Part shown: in pieces, positions 35,340 through 44,951 of the stretch
Layout: each line of letters opens with the position of its first letter
Numbering within the stretch: the first letter of the stretch is position 1
Assembly: GCA_013178295.1 (NCBI GenBank)
Contig: JABLWW010000002.1
Span: forward strand, 124,001-188,000
Source: Anaerolineae bacterium
GTDB lineage: Bacteria; Chloroflexota; Anaerolineae; Anaerolineales; Anaerolineaceae
Reading direction: 5' to 3'
DNA: 64,000 nt
The notes under the pieces: generated by a model
Database searches by the model: none
The model's input: only the letters and a program-made list of their open reading frames with translations
What the model was told of the DNA's origin: nothing
Made by a program: the position numbers and the translations under genes

Positions 35340-36479
35340 ATGAGACTTCATGAGTATCAATCCAAGCAGTTGTTTTCAAAATATGGTATTCCAATTCCAA
35401 GAGGGCGCGTTGTATCAAGCGCAGATGAAGCCAGACAGGTCGCTGATGAGCTAGGCGGCCGCGTGGTTGTCAAGGCGCAGGTGCTCGTTGGCGGTCGTGG
35501 GAAGGCTGGGGGCATTCGGTTGGCAAAGACGCCTGAGGAGGTTGAAAACCACGCGCGCCAGATTCTAGATATGTCTATCAAGGGGTTGGCGGTGCATAAG
35601 TTGTTGGTAGATGAGGGCATCAATATTGCCAAGGAGATTTATTTGGGTGTTACTAATGACCGTGCAGTGCGTCTGCCAGTAGTTCTGGCATCCTCGGAAG
35701 GAGGAATGGATATAGAAGAGGTTGCGCGCAGAACGCCGGAGAAAATCATCAGGACATACGTAGACCCGCTGCTTGGCTTGAGAGAGTATCAAATCCGTGA
35801 TATTGCTGTGGCAATTGATCTGCCAAAAGATTACTGGCGTGTGTTTATGGGGATTGCACGCGGGCTGTGGTCTCTATATGTTGAATGCGACGCCACACTT
35901 GCGGAGATTAATCCCCTAGTCATTACGAAAGAGGAGCAAGTGGTTGCATTGGACGGAAAAGTGATCATTGATGATAATGCACTCTTCCGTCATGTTGACC
36001 TTGCAGAAATGCGAGACCTTTCTGCCGAGAATCCTGCAGAAGTTGAAGCGCGCAAGTATGGCCTTTCCTACGTAAAGCTAGCTGGCAAGATAGGTTGTCT
36101 TGTCAATGGTGCTGGTTTAGCCATGGCAACTCTAGACCTTATCAAGCTGTGTGGGGGAGAGCCTGCTAATTTTCTGGATATTGGTGGCGGAGCATGTGCT
36201 GAAAAAGTTACAGCAGCTTTGCGCATCATTTTGTCCGATCCCGATGTCGCTGCGATTCTTATCAATATCTTTGGCGGCATTACACGCTGTGATGAGGTGG
36301 CGCGAGGGATTGTGGGGGCACTAAGCGAAGTGAAAGCTAAACCTCCAATGGTAATTCGTCTGGTAGGCACAAATGCGGAAGAGGGGCGCCAACTGCTTGC
36401 AGATGCGCATCTTGTTACTGCGGAAACGTTAGAAGAGGCAGCAGAGAAGGCTGTTGAACTTGCGGCAGGGGGGTGTTGA
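35340..36479 (+). CDS. sucC: Succinate-CoA ligase (ADP-forming) subunit beta
   Basis: 379 residues; N-terminal ATP-grasp domain ([36 protein letters not shown]) and C-terminal CoA-ligase domain ([41 protein letters not shown]). It makes the nucleotide site and interface of the heterodimer or heterotetramer that interconverts succinyl-CoA and succinate with ATP synthesis. The stop overlaps the sucD ATG by one base. A related acyl-CoA ligase activity cannot be excluded from sequence. Confidence 0.95.
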   Translation: MRLHEYQSKQLFSKYGIPIPRGRVVSSADEARQVADELGGRVVVKAQVLVGGRGKAGGIRLAKTPEEVENHARQILDMSIKGLAVHKLLVDEGINIAKEIYLGVTNDRAVRLPVVLASSEGGMDIEEVARRTPEKIIRTYVDPLLGLREYQIRDIAVAIDLPKDYWRVFMGIARGLWSLYVECDATLAEINPLVITKEEQVVALDGKVIIDDNALFRHVDLAEMRDLSAENPAEVEARKYGLSYVKLAGKIGCLVNGAGLAMATLDLIKLCGGEPANFLDIGGGACAEKVTAALRIILSDPDVAAILINIFGGITRCDEVARGIVGALSEVKAKPPMVIRLVGTNAEEGRQLLADAHLVTAETLEEAAEKAVELAAGGC

Positions 36480-37339
36480 TGAGTATTCTGGTCAATCAAA
36501 AAACGCGTTTATTGGTTCAGGGGATCACAGGCAGAGAGGGTTTGTTTCACGCGGAACAGATGATTCTGGCAAAAACAAATGTTGTGGCTGGGGTAACACC
36601 AGGCAGAGGCGGGGAGTGGGTTTTAGATGGTAAGGTGCCGGTATTCGACTCGGTGAAGATGGCTGCAGAGGTTACAGGCGCAAATACCAGTATCGTTTTT
36701 GTTCCCGCGCGTTTTGCGCCTGATGCTATTTATGAGGCTGCTGATGCGGGGATACCGCTGATTGTGTGTATTACAGAGGGGATTCCTGTACAGGATATAA
36801 TCCGTGTGCGGAGTTACCTGGATCGTAAAGGCATTCGTCTCATCGGTCCAAATTCTCCAGGGATTATCACACCCGGCGAAGCCAAGGTTGGTATTATCCC
36901 TGCAAACATTGCCCAGCCTGGAAACATCGGTGTTATTTCACGTTCCGGGACGCTAACTTATGAAGTGCTATACTCGCTGAAAAAGGCGGGGCTGGGCACG
37001 AGCACATGCGTGGGTATTGGGGGCGATGAAATAGTCGGCAGTGATTTTATTGATATGCTTAGATTATTTGAGGCTGACCCTCATACTGAAAAGATTATTT
37101 TGATTGGTGAAATTGGCGGCGATGATGAAGAGCGGGCGGCCACTTTTATTGCGAAGAGTGTTACCAAACCGGTCGTTGCGTTTATTGCCGGGCAGACGGC
37201 GCCTCCGGGCAAGCGGATGGGACATGCGGGGGCAATTATTGAAGGCCGTTCTGGTTCAGCGAGCGACAAAATCTCCGCTCTGCAAGCGGCAGGAGTGCGA
37301 ATCGCAGAACACCCGGAGGCTGTGCTACATCTACTATAG
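36479..37339 (+). CDS. sucD: Succinate-CoA ligase (ADP-forming) subunit alpha
   Basis: 286 residues; CoA-binding Rossmann domain ([25 protein letters not shown]) and ligase domain carrying the phospho-histidine motif [14 protein letters not shown]. The Gly-rich [10 protein letters not shown] and [15 protein letters not shown] are standard. ATG 36479 shares its first base with the sucC stop (TGATG); GTG 36473 is also in frame. Forms the enzyme with sucC. Convergent with acpP. Confidence 0.96.
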   Translation: MSILVNQKTRLLVQGITGREGLFHAEQMILAKTNVVAGVTPGRGGEWVLDGKVPVFDSVKMAAEVTGANTSIVFVPARFAPDAIYEAADAGIPLIVCITEGIPVQDIIRVRSYLDRKGIRLIGPNSPGIITPGEAKVGIIPANIAQPGNIGVISRSGTLTYEVLYSLKKAGLGTSTCVGIGGDEIVGSDFIDMLRLFEADPHTEKIILIGEIGGDDEERAATFIAKSVTKPVVAFIAGQTAPPGKRMGHAGAIIEGRSGSASDKISALQAAGVRIAEHPEAVLHLL

Positions 37340-37376
37340 GATTTTGCTCTGTGGTGCGTTTAGCTCACAGAAAGGA

Positions 37377-37613
37377 TCAGGATTTATGCGTTTCGATGTA
37401 CTTTACTGCGTCACCAACAGTTTTAATGCTTCGGGCGTCCTCATCCGAGATGCTGAGTTCAAATTTCTCGCTTAATCCGTCAATTAAGAAGAATTGGTCC
37501 ATTGAGTCCGCTTTTAAGTCCTCAATAAAGCGGGTTTCAGGTGTAATATCTTGGCTTTCAATTTTGAGAACATCAGCAATGAGAGCTTTTACCTCTTCCA
37601 GGTAGTTTGCCAT
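37377..37613 (-). CDS. acpP: Acyl carrier protein
   Basis: 78 residues, acidic, four-helix pattern. The phosphopantetheine Ser is S37 in ADSMDQ (usual DSLD). The first helix EEVKALIADVLKIE and the last KTVGDAVKYIE fit fatty-acid ACPs. GGAGG precedes ATG 37613. It stands alone here, away from fatty-acid synthesis genes, so a specialised ACP is possible. Confidence 0.93.
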   Translation of the reverse strand: MANYLEEVKALIADVLKIESQDITPETRFIEDLKADSMDQFFLIDGLSEKFELSISDEDARSIKTVGDAVKYIETHKS

Positions 37614-37652
37614 TAATGTGCCTCCAAGTTTAGAATATGTCTATGGAGATAA

Positions 37653-37680
37653 ATTGTAACTTGACTGGGTAATATGTCAA
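37653..37680 (-). promoter_or_regulatory. Promoter of the acyl carrier protein gene
   Basis: Minus strand: perfect TTGACA (37680-37675), 16-base spacer, TACAAT (37658-37653, 5 of 6), 39 bases before the ATG. Confidence 0.7.
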
Positions 37681-37754
37681 GGTTGCGTCATGCTATCAAA
37701 TTTTGAGTCTGGTTTTTGGTGGATGATATGTGATTACTGGTGGAGTGAAGGACT

Positions 37755-38789
37755 ATGGATCAGGACAAAATAGAAGCGCGCAAGCGAGATCACCTTTTCA
37801 TCAATTTGAACGAGGATGTCTCTTCGACTTTATCAACAGGGTTTGAGACATTTCGCTTTGTGCATCAGGCGTTGCCGGAGCTGAACTTTGATGACGTTGA
37901 TACAACGGTGGATTTGTTTGGTAAAAGGCTGAAGGTGCCACTTTTTATCTCCTCCATGACAGGCGGGACGGCTGAAGCATTTCGCATTAATTGTGTGTTA
38001 GCTGAAGCTGCGCAGACGGGGGGGATTGCAATGGGTTTGGGGTCGCAAAGAGCTGGTTTGGATCACCCTGACCTTGCTTACACGTATCAGGTCAGGAAGT
38101 ATGCGCCTGATATTTTACTGTTTGCGAATCTTGGGGCAGTGCAGCTGAATTATGCGTATACGTTGGAGCACTGTCAGCGAGCAGTTGATATGGTACAGGC
38201 GGATGCGTTGATCCTGCATCTCAACCCGTTGCAGGAAGCTTTGCAGCCGGGCGGTAACACGCGTTTTAGCGGATTGCTGAGAAAGATCGAGATGGTATGT
38301 CGTGGCTTGCAAGTTCCTGTGATTGTTAAGGAAGTTGGCTGGGGAATTTCAGAAAAGGTAGCTAGGCAGCTTGCTGGGGCGGGAGTGGCTGCCATTGACG
38401 TGGCAGGGGCTGGAGGAACTTCCTGGTCGCAGGTGGAAATGTACCGTTTGGAGGAAGAACGGAGTGCCCGAGTTGCTGCACGCTTTGCGGGCTGGGGGAT
38501 TCCGACAGCTGAGTCGATCATGCAGGTGAAGCAAGGTGCCCCTGATGTGTTGGTGTTTTCTTCCGGCGGGTTGAAGAGCGGTATTGATATCGCCAAGAGC
38601 ATTGCACTTGGGGCAGTATGTGGTGGTGTGGCAGGTGTTTTTCTGAAAGCAGCGCACCGCTCGCTGGCGGATGTTCTTGCAACGATCACTGAATTCCAGA
38701 GCGAGATACGGTTGTGTATGTTTGCTACGGGTGCCAGGAATATCGAAGAGCTTGGAAAAGTGCCATTAATTCGTGTAACGAGAGGGTGA
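37755..38789 (+). CDS. fni: Isopentenyl-diphosphate delta-isomerase, type 2 (FMN)
   Basis: 344 residues. Interconverts IPP and DMAPP using reduced FMN. Type 2 pattern: RKRDHLFINL at the start, LFISSMTGGTAEAFRIN for FMN binding, MGLGSQRAGL, LHLNPLQEALQPGGNT, VIVKEVGWGIS and the flavin phosphate site DVAGAGGTSW. GGAGTGAAGGA precedes ATG. It is followed after 7 bases by a polyprenyl synthase, making an isoprenoid unit; the DMAPP can also feed MiaA. Confidence 0.96.
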   Translation: MDQDKIEARKRDHLFINLNEDVSSTLSTGFETFRFVHQALPELNFDDVDTTVDLFGKRLKVPLFISSMTGGTAEAFRINCVLAEAAQTGGIAMGLGSQRAGLDHPDLAYTYQVRKYAPDILLFANLGAVQLNYAYTLEHCQRAVDMVQADALILHLNPLQEALQPGGNTRFSGLLRKIEMVCRGLQVPVIVKEVGWGISEKVARQLAGAGVAAIDVAGAGGTSWSQVEMYRLEEERSARVAARFAGWGIPTAESIMQVKQGAPDVLVFSSGGLKSGIDIAKSIALGAVCGGVAGVFLKAAHRSLADVLATITEFQSEIRLCMFATGARNIEELGKVPLIRVTRG

Positions 38790-38796
38790 GTAGATA

Positions 38797-39807
38797 ATGA
38801 GTTTAAGCCTTTTTATACAATCTGCACGTCCATTGCTGGAAGAAGGGATGCAACGTGCACTACAGGAGTATGCTCCAGAGCAGGACACGCAGCTTTACCA
38901 GATGCTGGCGTATCACATGGGGTGGTGGGGGGACGGGGCGGGTGCGGCAGCACAGGGAAAACGCATACGTCCGATTTTGCTTCTTCTATGTTGTGCTGCT
39001 TCGGGGGATGATTGGAAAAAGGCTCTGCCGGCTGCCTATGCTGTCGAGTTTCTGCACAATTTCTCACTGATACATGATGACATCCAGGATAACAGTCATT
39101 TTCGCCGCGGGCGTGAAACTGTTTGGAAGAGGTGGGGAATTGCACAGGCAATCAATGCGGGCGATTTTCTGTTCACTTTATCCCATTTGTGTATGGTGAA
39201 GCTGTCTGAATTGTCGCCGGAGATGGCTGCGCAGGCGATGCATCTCTTTGACAGTGCGGCTATTCGCTTGACCAGGGGGCAGTATTTGGACCTGCTTTAT
39301 GAGGCACAGGGGGATGTTTCGCTGGAAGATTACTGGTTGATGGTTGGCGGTAAAACGGCTGAACTGCTTGCCTGTTGCTGTGAAACAGGAGCGTTAATTG
39401 CCGGAGCTTTGCATGATGTCAGACAAAATTTTCAAAAGTTTGGTTATACGTTGGGGCTGGCGTTTCAGGTTCAGGATGACTGGCTGGGAATATGGGGGGA
39501 CGAGACAGTTACGGGGAAGTCTGCGGAAAGTGATTTGATGACAGGCAAAAAAACTCTTCCGGTTTTGTTTGCGTTAAATCGTGGGGGGCGTTTTGCTGAG
39601 CGGTGGAGGAGGGGAGGGATCATGCCTTCAGAAGTCCCGCATTTGGCAGATTTGCTGGCAGAGGAAGGGGCAAAGGAGTATACTGAACGCAAAGCGGCGG
39701 AAATGATTAAAGAGTCTGTTGATTACCTTGAACTGGCAGCGAAGGATGTTCAGGCTAAAAACGCATTGCTTGAGATGCTCCACCTGTTAACGGGGCGCTC
39801 GTCTTAG
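38797..39807 (+). CDS. Polyprenyl synthetase (trans-isoprenyl diphosphate synthase)
   Basis: 336 residues, all-helical. The first Asp-rich motif is HDDIQDNSHFRRGR, the second QVQDDWLGIWGD (DDxxG form), with KSAESDLMTGKKTLPVL after it; G/K of GKRIRP lies near the N-terminus. It condenses IPP units onto an allylic diphosphate; chain length (farnesyl, geranylgeranyl or longer) cannot be fixed from sequence alone. It is the last gene of the fni unit and ends 17 bases from convergent sufT. Confidence 0.92.
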   Translation: MSLSLFIQSARPLLEEGMQRALQEYAPEQDTQLYQMLAYHMGWWGDGAGAAAQGKRIRPILLLLCCAASGDDWKKALPAAYAVEFLHNFSLIHDDIQDNSHFRRGRETVWKRWGIAQAINAGDFLFTLSHLCMVKLSELSPEMAAQAMHLFDSAAIRLTRGQYLDLLYEAQGDVSLEDYWLMVGGKTAELLACCCETGALIAGALHDVRQNFQKFGYTLGLAFQVQDDWLGIWGDETVTGKSAESDLMTGKKTLPVLFALNRGGRFAERWRRGGIMPSEVPHLADLLAEEGAKEYTERKAAEMIKESVDYLELAAKDVQAKNALLEMLHLLTGRSS

Positions 39808-39824
39808 AAACTGGACACAAACTT

Positions 39825-40178
39825 CTAATAAAGCCCCCAGTCTCCTCCCAGCCCTTCTTCCATCATGGAAAAGTCCCAGACTTCTGATCCATATTCAATC
39901 GTGGTTGGTCTGTTTAAGGTTTCTTCTGCTCTGCTTCTTGTTCTTTCAAGAAATGCGGGTCCGTAGGGGCAAAAAGGAGTGGTTAGTATCATGGTCAGGT
40001 GAGCTTTTTCAGGCTCAATAATCACATCACGCACCAAGCCCAGCTGAATAACGTTCAAGCCTATTTCAGGGTCGTTGATCTCAGCGAGTGCCTCTTTGAG
40101 CTTTGCGCATAATTGAGGATCAGTTTTTTCTGCCTGCCATACGGGGCGTCCTGATGTGGGGCTAGGGGGTGTACCCAT
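39825..40178 (-). CDS. sufT: MIP18/DUF59 family iron-sulfur assembly protein (SufT-like)
   Basis: 117 residues. The domain runs from about 22 to 100: LKEALAEINDPEIGLNVIQLGLVRDVIIE, LTMILTTPFCPYGPAF with the conserved Cys, and YGSEVWDFSMM. DUF59/SufT proteins help Fe-S cluster delivery. It follows sufR by 8 bases, so a repressor-assembly factor pair is transcribed away from the main suf operon. The first 15 residues are Pro/Ser/Thr-rich. Confidence 0.85.
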   Translation of the reverse strand: MGTPPSPTSGRPVWQAEKTDPQLCAKLKEALAEINDPEIGLNVIQLGLVRDVIIEPEKAHLTMILTTPFCPYGPAFLERTRSRAEETLNRPTTIEYGSEVWDFSMMEEGLGGDWGLY

Positions 40179-40186
40179 GTCTGCTG

Positions 40187-40810
40187 TTATCCTTTTGGAG
40201 CGGAAGCATTAATCGAGTATGCGCAACAACCATCCCCCTTTAGCACACATTCGACTTTTTCAACAGGGTATGCCAATACGGTGGAGATGAAAGTTTGATC
40301 TAACAGACATACTTCGGGGTGTTGTTGGCTGATATATAAATAGGGACAGTTCATCTCCCGGATGAGGTAGTGGTCTTCGGTCTTTTCCCACTGGATTGAG
40401 AAACCTTCTTGGGATAAACTCTCTTTGAGCAGATTTAGTCTCTCCTCAAGTGAAAGGGCTTTGCCCTTTTGCGCAAACTCGGCCGCCATGCGGTTGGCTA
40501 TTTCGGAAAACAGGCTTTTTATGGCAGTTTTAGGCAGGGTTTCTTTAAGATGTTCGAGGATTTGATTTGTCAGCCGCAGATAGCGTGTGGGGAACCGTTC
40601 GACGCCCTTTTCGGTGAGAAAATATACAAGTCTTGGACGTCCAACGCCATGTCTCTGTTCCTCAGCAGCTACCAGCCCTTCAGCCTGGAGGCTGGTGAGG
40701 TGATGCCGTACGGAGATGGCATTGATGCCCACCGACTTGGCAAGGTCGTTGATGGTGGCTTGCGAGTGGTTTAGAAGCGTTTGTAGGATTCGATCTCTTG
40801 TGCTTTTCAT
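40187..40810 (-). CDS. sufR: SufR-like iron-sulfur sensing repressor
   Basis: 207 residues. The N-terminal winged helix (RDRILQTLLNHSQATINDLAK, NAISVRHHLTSLQAEGLV) is followed by a beta-wing (GVGRPRLVYFLTEKG), as in DeoR-like regulators. The C-terminal part has the SufR cysteine pattern: MNCPYLYISQQHPEVCLLD and VECVLKGDGCCAYSI, suited to hold a [4Fe-4S] cluster. In cyanobacteria SufR represses the suf operon when its cluster is present. Divergent placement from sufC and the inverted repeat between them fit autoregulation here. ATG 40810 is preferred over GTG 40813. Confidence 0.9.
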   Translation of the reverse strand: MKSTRDRILQTLLNHSQATINDLAKSVGINAISVRHHLTSLQAEGLVAAEEQRHGVGRPRLVYFLTEKGVERFPTRYLRLTNQILEHLKETLPKTAIKSLFSEIANRMAAEFAQKGKALSLEERLNLLKESLSQEGFSIQWEKTEDHYLIREMNCPYLYISQQHPEVCLLDQTFISTVLAYPVEKVECVLKGDGCCAYSINASAPKG

Positions 40811-40844
40811 CACTGATTTGGTTTGAAGTTTTATAGTTTGTACC

Positions 40845-40874
40845 AGTATAACATGATATGGATAAAATTGTCAA
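40845..40874 (-). promoter_or_regulatory. Promoter of sufR-sufT
   Basis: Minus strand: perfect TTGACA (40874-40869), 18-base spacer ending in TGT, then TATACT (40850-40845). It has both a consensus -35 and an extended -10. Confidence 0.7.
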
Positions 40875-40894
40875 TATTATAGATTATTATAATA
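40875..40894. promoter_or_regulatory. Inverted repeat between the divergent suf promoters, candidate SufR operator
   Basis: TATTATA (40875-40881), 6-base spacer, TATAATA (40888-40894). It touches the -35 of sufR and ends 4 bases before the -35 of sufC, so one bound dimer could govern both. It does not match the CAAC-N6-GTTG sites of cyanobacteria. Confidence 0.5.
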
Positions 40895-40898
40895 AATA

Positions 40899-40927
40899 TT
40901 GACCATGCGCATGGGGTGTGGTATAAT
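40899..40927 (+). promoter_or_regulatory. Promoter of the sufCBDSU operon
   Basis: TTGACC (40899-40904, 5 of 6), 17-base spacer ending in TGG, perfect TATAAT (40922-40927). An unusually complete promoter, about 80 bases before sufC. Confidence 0.75.
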
Positions 40928-41008
40928 GAGTTTGCCTGAAGCATAATTTATATTATTATGAGGAAAATCTCAAAAATCGGGTCGATACCATAAAAGGAGT
41001 TTATCTAT

Positions 41009-41785
41009 ATGTCGGATTTGGTAATCCACAATTTGCATGTAAGGGTTGAAGGCAAGGAAATACTCAAGGGCTTCGAGTTAAAGGTGGCGAAGGGGGAGGT
41101 ACATGCGATTATGGGGCCGAATGGGACAGGAAAATCAACCCTTGCGTATACGCTGATGGGACACCCGGGCTATGAGGTTACCGAAGGGGAAGTGTTGTTC
41201 AAAGGGAAAAATATTCTGGAACTCGAGCCGGATGAGCGAGCACGTATGGGGTTGTTTCTCGCCTTCCAATATCCCGTGGCGATTCCGGGGGTTACAGTAG
41301 CGAACTTTCTGCGAACCGCGTTGAACAACCGACGCCGCTTTGAGAACCCTGAGGACAAAGGAATTCCTATTCTGGAGTTTCGCAAGATCATGAATGAGAA
41401 GATGGCGGCGCTGAAGATGGACACTTCCTTTGGGGGGCGCTACCTGAATGAAGGCTTTTCTGGTGGCGAGAAGAAACGCACCGAAATTTTGCAAATGGCA
41501 ATTCTCAAGCCGGAGATCGCCATTCTGGATGAAACTGACTCCGGGCTAGATATTGATGCCTTACGAGTGGTTTCCGAGGGGGTTAATTCGTTGCGCGGTT
41601 CGGATACGGGTATTCTGGTTATTACCCATTATCAACGTATCTTAAATTACATTAAGCCGGATTATGTGCATGTGATGCTGGATGGCCGCATCGTTGAATC
41701 CGGAGGCGCGGACTTGGCGCTTCACCTGGAGGAGCATGGGTATGACTGGGTGCGGGAAAAATATGAAAATGGAGTGAATATTTAG
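41009..41785 (+). CDS. sufC: Fe-S cluster assembly ATPase SufC
   Basis: 258 residues. ABC-type ATPase of the SufBCD scaffold. Walker [10 protein letters not shown] (about residue 36), signature [14 protein letters not shown] (SufC form), Walker [14 protein letters not shown], switch VITHYQRIL. The SufC-specific [14 protein letters not shown] is present. AAAGGAG precedes ATG. First gene of the rightward operon; sufB starts 20 bases after its stop. Confidence 0.98.
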   Translation: MSDLVIHNLHVRVEGKEILKGFELKVAKGEVHAIMGPNGTGKSTLAYTLMGHPGYEVTEGEVLFKGKNILELEPDERARMGLFLAFQYPVAIPGVTVANFLRTALNNRRRFENPEDKGIPILEFRKIMNEKMAALKMDTSFGGRYLNEGFSGGEKKRTEILQMAILKPEIAILDETDSGLDIDALRVVSEGVNSLRGSDTGILVITHYQRILNYIKPDYVHVMLDGRIVESGGADLALHLEEHGYDWVREKYENGVNI

Positions 41786-41805
41786 ACGCCAACACGGAGA
41801 ACATG

Positions 41806-43218
41806 ATGACACAGGACGCTCAGGCGAATTTTCTGGAGGAATTAGGGCAGTACCGTTATGGGTTTTCTGACCCTGAAACGTATGTTTTTAAATCGCGCAA
41901 GGGGTTGGATCGCGAGGTCGTAGAACAAATTTCTGCTATGAAAGCAGAACCTGCGTGGATGCTTGAGTTTCGTCTGAAGGCGCTTGAGAAGTTCTTGCTT
42001 CGCCCAATGCCAAACTGGGGAGCTGATATTTCGCAGCTAAATCTGGAGGATATTTATTATTATGTAAAGCCTACGGAAATGGAGGGCAGGAGCTGGGACG
42101 ATGTGCCAGAATCGATTAAGCGAACGTTTGACAGGCTGGGCATTCCTGAGGCTGAACGCAAATTTCTGGCAGGGGTTGGCGCTCAGTATGAATCCGAAAT
42201 GGTGTACCATAGTGTCCAGGAGAACTTGAAAAAAAAGGGGGTCATCTTTGTCAGTATTGAAGATGGCTTGCGCCAGTATCCAGACCTGTTTCGCGAGTAT
42301 TTTGGTACTGTGGTACCTCCAGATGACAACAAATTTGCCGCGCTGAACAGTGCAGTTTGGTCAGGGGGATCGTTTGTTTATGTTCCGCCGGGTGTCAAGG
42401 TAGATTTGCCGTTACAGGCTTATTTTCGTCTGAATGTTGCCAATATTGGGCAATTTGAACGTTCCTTGATCATTGCTGATGAGGGTGCGCAGGTTCACTA
42501 TGTGGAAGGATGTACTGCCCCGCAATACACAACCGATTCGTTTCATAGTGGTGTGATTGAAATTGTGGTGAAAAAAGGCGCACGGGTGAGATACACGACA
42601 ATACAAAACTGGTCAACCAATGTGTATAACCTGGTAACCCAGCGTGCATTGGTGCATGAAGAAGGTACAATGGAATGGGTAGATTCAAATTTGGGCTCGA
42701 AAGTAACCATGAAGTACCCTTCATGTTACTTGATTGGCAAAGCGGCGCGCGGGGAAATCCTTTCTATGGCGTTTGCTTCTGCTGGTCAACACCAGGATGC
42801 TGGTGGGAAAATGGTTCACTTTGCGCCATACACATCGAGTAAGATTACGTCTAAGTCGATCAGCAAAGGCGGCGGGCGCGCTTCGTATCGGGGGCTGGTC
42901 AAGGTGCACAAAGGGGCCATTGGCGTGCGTTCTAATGTGGTGTGCGATGCGTTGATTCTCGATGCCCGTTCGCGCTCGGATACGTATCCTTATATTGAAA
43001 TTGATGAGGATGACGTGAGCATCGGGCATGAGGCTTCCGTCTCTAAAGTGGGCGAAGAGCAACTGTTTTATGCAATGAGCCGCGGTTTGAGCGCGGAAGA
43101 AGCGACCACCATGATCGTTTCGGGGTTTATAGAGCCGCTGGTCAAAGAGCTGCCGATGGAGTATGCGGTTGAGATGAATCGTTTGATTCAATTACAGATG
43201 GAAGGATCGGTCGGTTAA
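41806..43218 (+). CDS. sufB: Fe-S cluster assembly protein SufB
   Basis: 470 residues. Scaffold subunit with the right-handed beta-helix core; key stretches are [45 protein letters not shown] (conserved Cys region), [13 protein letters not shown] and, near the end, [20 protein letters not shown], with [20 protein letters not shown]. Two ATGs, 41803 and 41806; the second has better spacing from GGAG. Lies between sufC and sufD. Confidence 0.97.
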   Translation: MTQDAQANFLEELGQYRYGFSDPETYVFKSRKGLDREVVEQISAMKAEPAWMLEFRLKALEKFLLRPMPNWGADISQLNLEDIYYYVKPTEMEGRSWDDVPESIKRTFDRLGIPEAERKFLAGVGAQYESEMVYHSVQENLKKKGVIFVSIEDGLRQYPDLFREYFGTVVPPDDNKFAALNSAVWSGGSFVYVPPGVKVDLPLQAYFRLNVANIGQFERSLIIADEGAQVHYVEGCTAPQYTTDSFHSGVIEIVVKKGARVRYTTIQNWSTNVYNLVTQRALVHEEGTMEWVDSNLGSKVTMKYPSCYLIGKAARGEILSMAFASAGQHQDAGGKMVHFAPYTSSKITSKSISKGGGRASYRGLVKVHKGAIGVRSNVVCDALILDARSRSDTYPYIEIDEDDVSIGHEASVSKVGEEQLFYAMSRGLSAEEATTMIVSGFIEPLVKELPMEYAVEMNRLIQLQMEGSVG

Positions 43219-43226
43219 GGAATTTT

Positions 43227-44576
43227 ATGATGGCTGAAGCACAGGTGATCGTTCGTGGAAGCAGGCGCAGAGATGTTGCCGCAGTTGATTTTACATTTTC
43301 CGCCGATGCGGTGCGTTTAGGAGAAAATGAATATATCCGCCAATATCGTTTGCGCGCCTGGGAAGATTATCAGCGTCTTAAGATACCAGCCGCCAGTGAG
43401 GAAGCATGGCGGAGAACAGACCTGCGTGGTGTGCATTTTGACCTGTTTCAGTTGCCCCAGAAGAGGACGGAAGGCGTTGTTCCCGCTATTCCTGAAGCCT
43501 ATCTGAATTTTGGGTCGCCGGGCGAATCGGCGGGGCAGGTGATCCTGTATCCCGGTGGAAGCAGACAGTCTTTGCAGGAAGATCTTTTGCAAAAGGGTAT
43601 TGTTTTTGCTGACTTGTTAACAGCTGAGAGGGATTACCCGCATATTGTTGAAAAAATTTTGGGCCGAGTTGTTCGTAGTGATGAGAGTAAATTTTCTGCA
43701 CTGGCGGGCGCTTTATCTCAGCAGGGTGCGTTGCTTTATGTGCCTGCTGGTGTCGTTGTTGAAAGACCGTTTCACAGCCTGTTGTGGGGGGAGGGCGGCG
43801 CTCTGGCGTATCTCTCTCATCTGCTGGTGTATTTGGAGGACAATGCTTCCGTGACGTATATCCATGAGGCGGCTTCCCGCGCGGGGGGAGATACGCAATC
43901 GCTACATGCGGGGCTGGTAGAGATATGCGTTGGTGAGGGCGCGAGTCTACAATTTGTGGAATTGCAGTCATGGGGCGAGGATGTGTGCAATTTCAGCCAT
44001 GAAAGGGCTCGCATTGCCCGCGATGGGAACATCCACTGGATGCTTGGTGCAGTTGGCAGCGGGCTGACCAAAAGCTTTATGGAGATTGAACTGGCTGGAG
44101 AAGGCAGCAGCGGACGTATGTCAGGCTTCTATTTTGCAGATCATCGTCAGCATCTTGATTATGATACACAACAAAATCATTTAGCTGCCAGAACTACCAG
44201 TGATTTGTTGTTCAAAGGCGCTTTGTTGGGCGAGAGCCGCACAGTTTGGCAGGGAATGATTTATGTGGCGCCCGGAGCGGATAAGGCGGATGGTTATCAG
44301 GCGAACAGGAATCTGATACTAAGCGGAAAAGCAAGAGCCGATTCTATCCCCGGGTTGGAAATCCTGGCTGATGATGTCAGGTGCACACACGGTGCTACTG
44401 TGGGGAAGATTGACCAGAATCAAGTTTTTTACTTGCTTAGTCGTGGTATTACGCGCAAAGAAGCTGAACGGTTGATTGTAGAAGGTTTTTTTGCGCAACT
44501 TATCGAGCGCATTCCTCAGGAACATATCCGTGTGCGTTTTGAGCGGTTTGTTCATGAGAAGATGAGGAATTATTAA
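43227..44576 (+). CDS. sufD: Fe-S cluster assembly protein SufD
   Basis: 449 residues. Paralogue of SufB that heterodimerises with it. The N-terminal part is variable; RLKIPAASEEAWRRTDLRG, YVPAGVVVERPFHSL and the C-terminal DDVRCTHGATVGKIDQNQVFYLLSRGI identify SufD (the His in CTHGATVG is the family's conserved one). Starts 8 bases after sufB. Confidence 0.95.
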   Translation: MMAEAQVIVRGSRRRDVAAVDFTFSADAVRLGENEYIRQYRLRAWEDYQRLKIPAASEEAWRRTDLRGVHFDLFQLPQKRTEGVVPAIPEAYLNFGSPGESAGQVILYPGGSRQSLQEDLLQKGIVFADLLTAERDYPHIVEKILGRVVRSDESKFSALAGALSQQGALLYVPAGVVVERPFHSLLWGEGGALAYLSHLLVYLEDNASVTYIHEAASRAGGDTQSLHAGLVEICVGEGASLQFVELQSWGEDVCNFSHERARIARDGNIHWMLGAVGSGLTKSFMEIELAGEGSSGRMSGFYFADHRQHLDYDTQQNHLAARTTSDLLFKGALLGESRTVWQGMIYVAPGADKADGYQANRNLILSGKARADSIPGLEILADDVRCTHGATVGKIDQNQVFYLLSRGITRKEAERLIVEGFFAQLIERIPQEHIRVRFERFVHEKMRNY

Positions 44577-44653
44577 GAAACGATGTATTGAAAAATTGTC
44601 AGGTTCTGCAATAATAATTAGGTATGTTTATTCTCATTGTCAGGAGTACGTAA

Positions 44654-44941
44654 ATGGCATCTGTTCCTATTATGCGACCACCAGAACCCAAATTTGAGTT
44701 TGACGTGGGCGATACTGTTGAGGTGTATTGTGATCATGAAAAGAATGGGCAGCGCATTCGTGGCTGGTTGAAGGGGATCGTGGTGCAGGTAGATAGCAAA
44801 ATGGTTGCAGTCCAGTTTCGCTCCAATGTGTTCTTAACAGATGGCTGGATGGTGCCGGATCATATCCTCTGGTTTCCGGTGAATTCTGCACATCTCCGGA
44901 TGCCGCAGCGGCGTTCATCGAAGCTGCCTTTTGCCGAATAG
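44654..44941 (+). CDS. Hypothetical 95-residue protein inside the suf operon
   Basis: A small beta-rich protein: FEFDVGDTVEVYCDHE, RGWLKGIVVQVDSKMVAVQF and DGWMVPDHILWFP suggest an SH3- or Tudor-like barrel. I recognise no named family. Ribosome site CAGGAG. It lies between sufD (77 bases) and sufS (10 bases) on the same strand, so it is probably co-transcribed and may be an accessory of SufS or of cluster assembly; that is inference from position only. Confidence 0.75.
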   Translation: MASVPIMRPPEPKFEFDVGDTVEVYCDHEKNGQRIRGWLKGIVVQVDSKMVAVQFRSNVFLTDGWMVPDHILWFPVNSAHLRMPQRRSSKLPFAE

Positions 44942-44951
44942 GAAAATGCAA

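Noticed and set aside
37340-37376. Short inverted TCTGTG/CACAGA pair between sucD and acpP as a terminator
   Set aside because: Only 6-base arms, long loop and no T-run; too weak to call.
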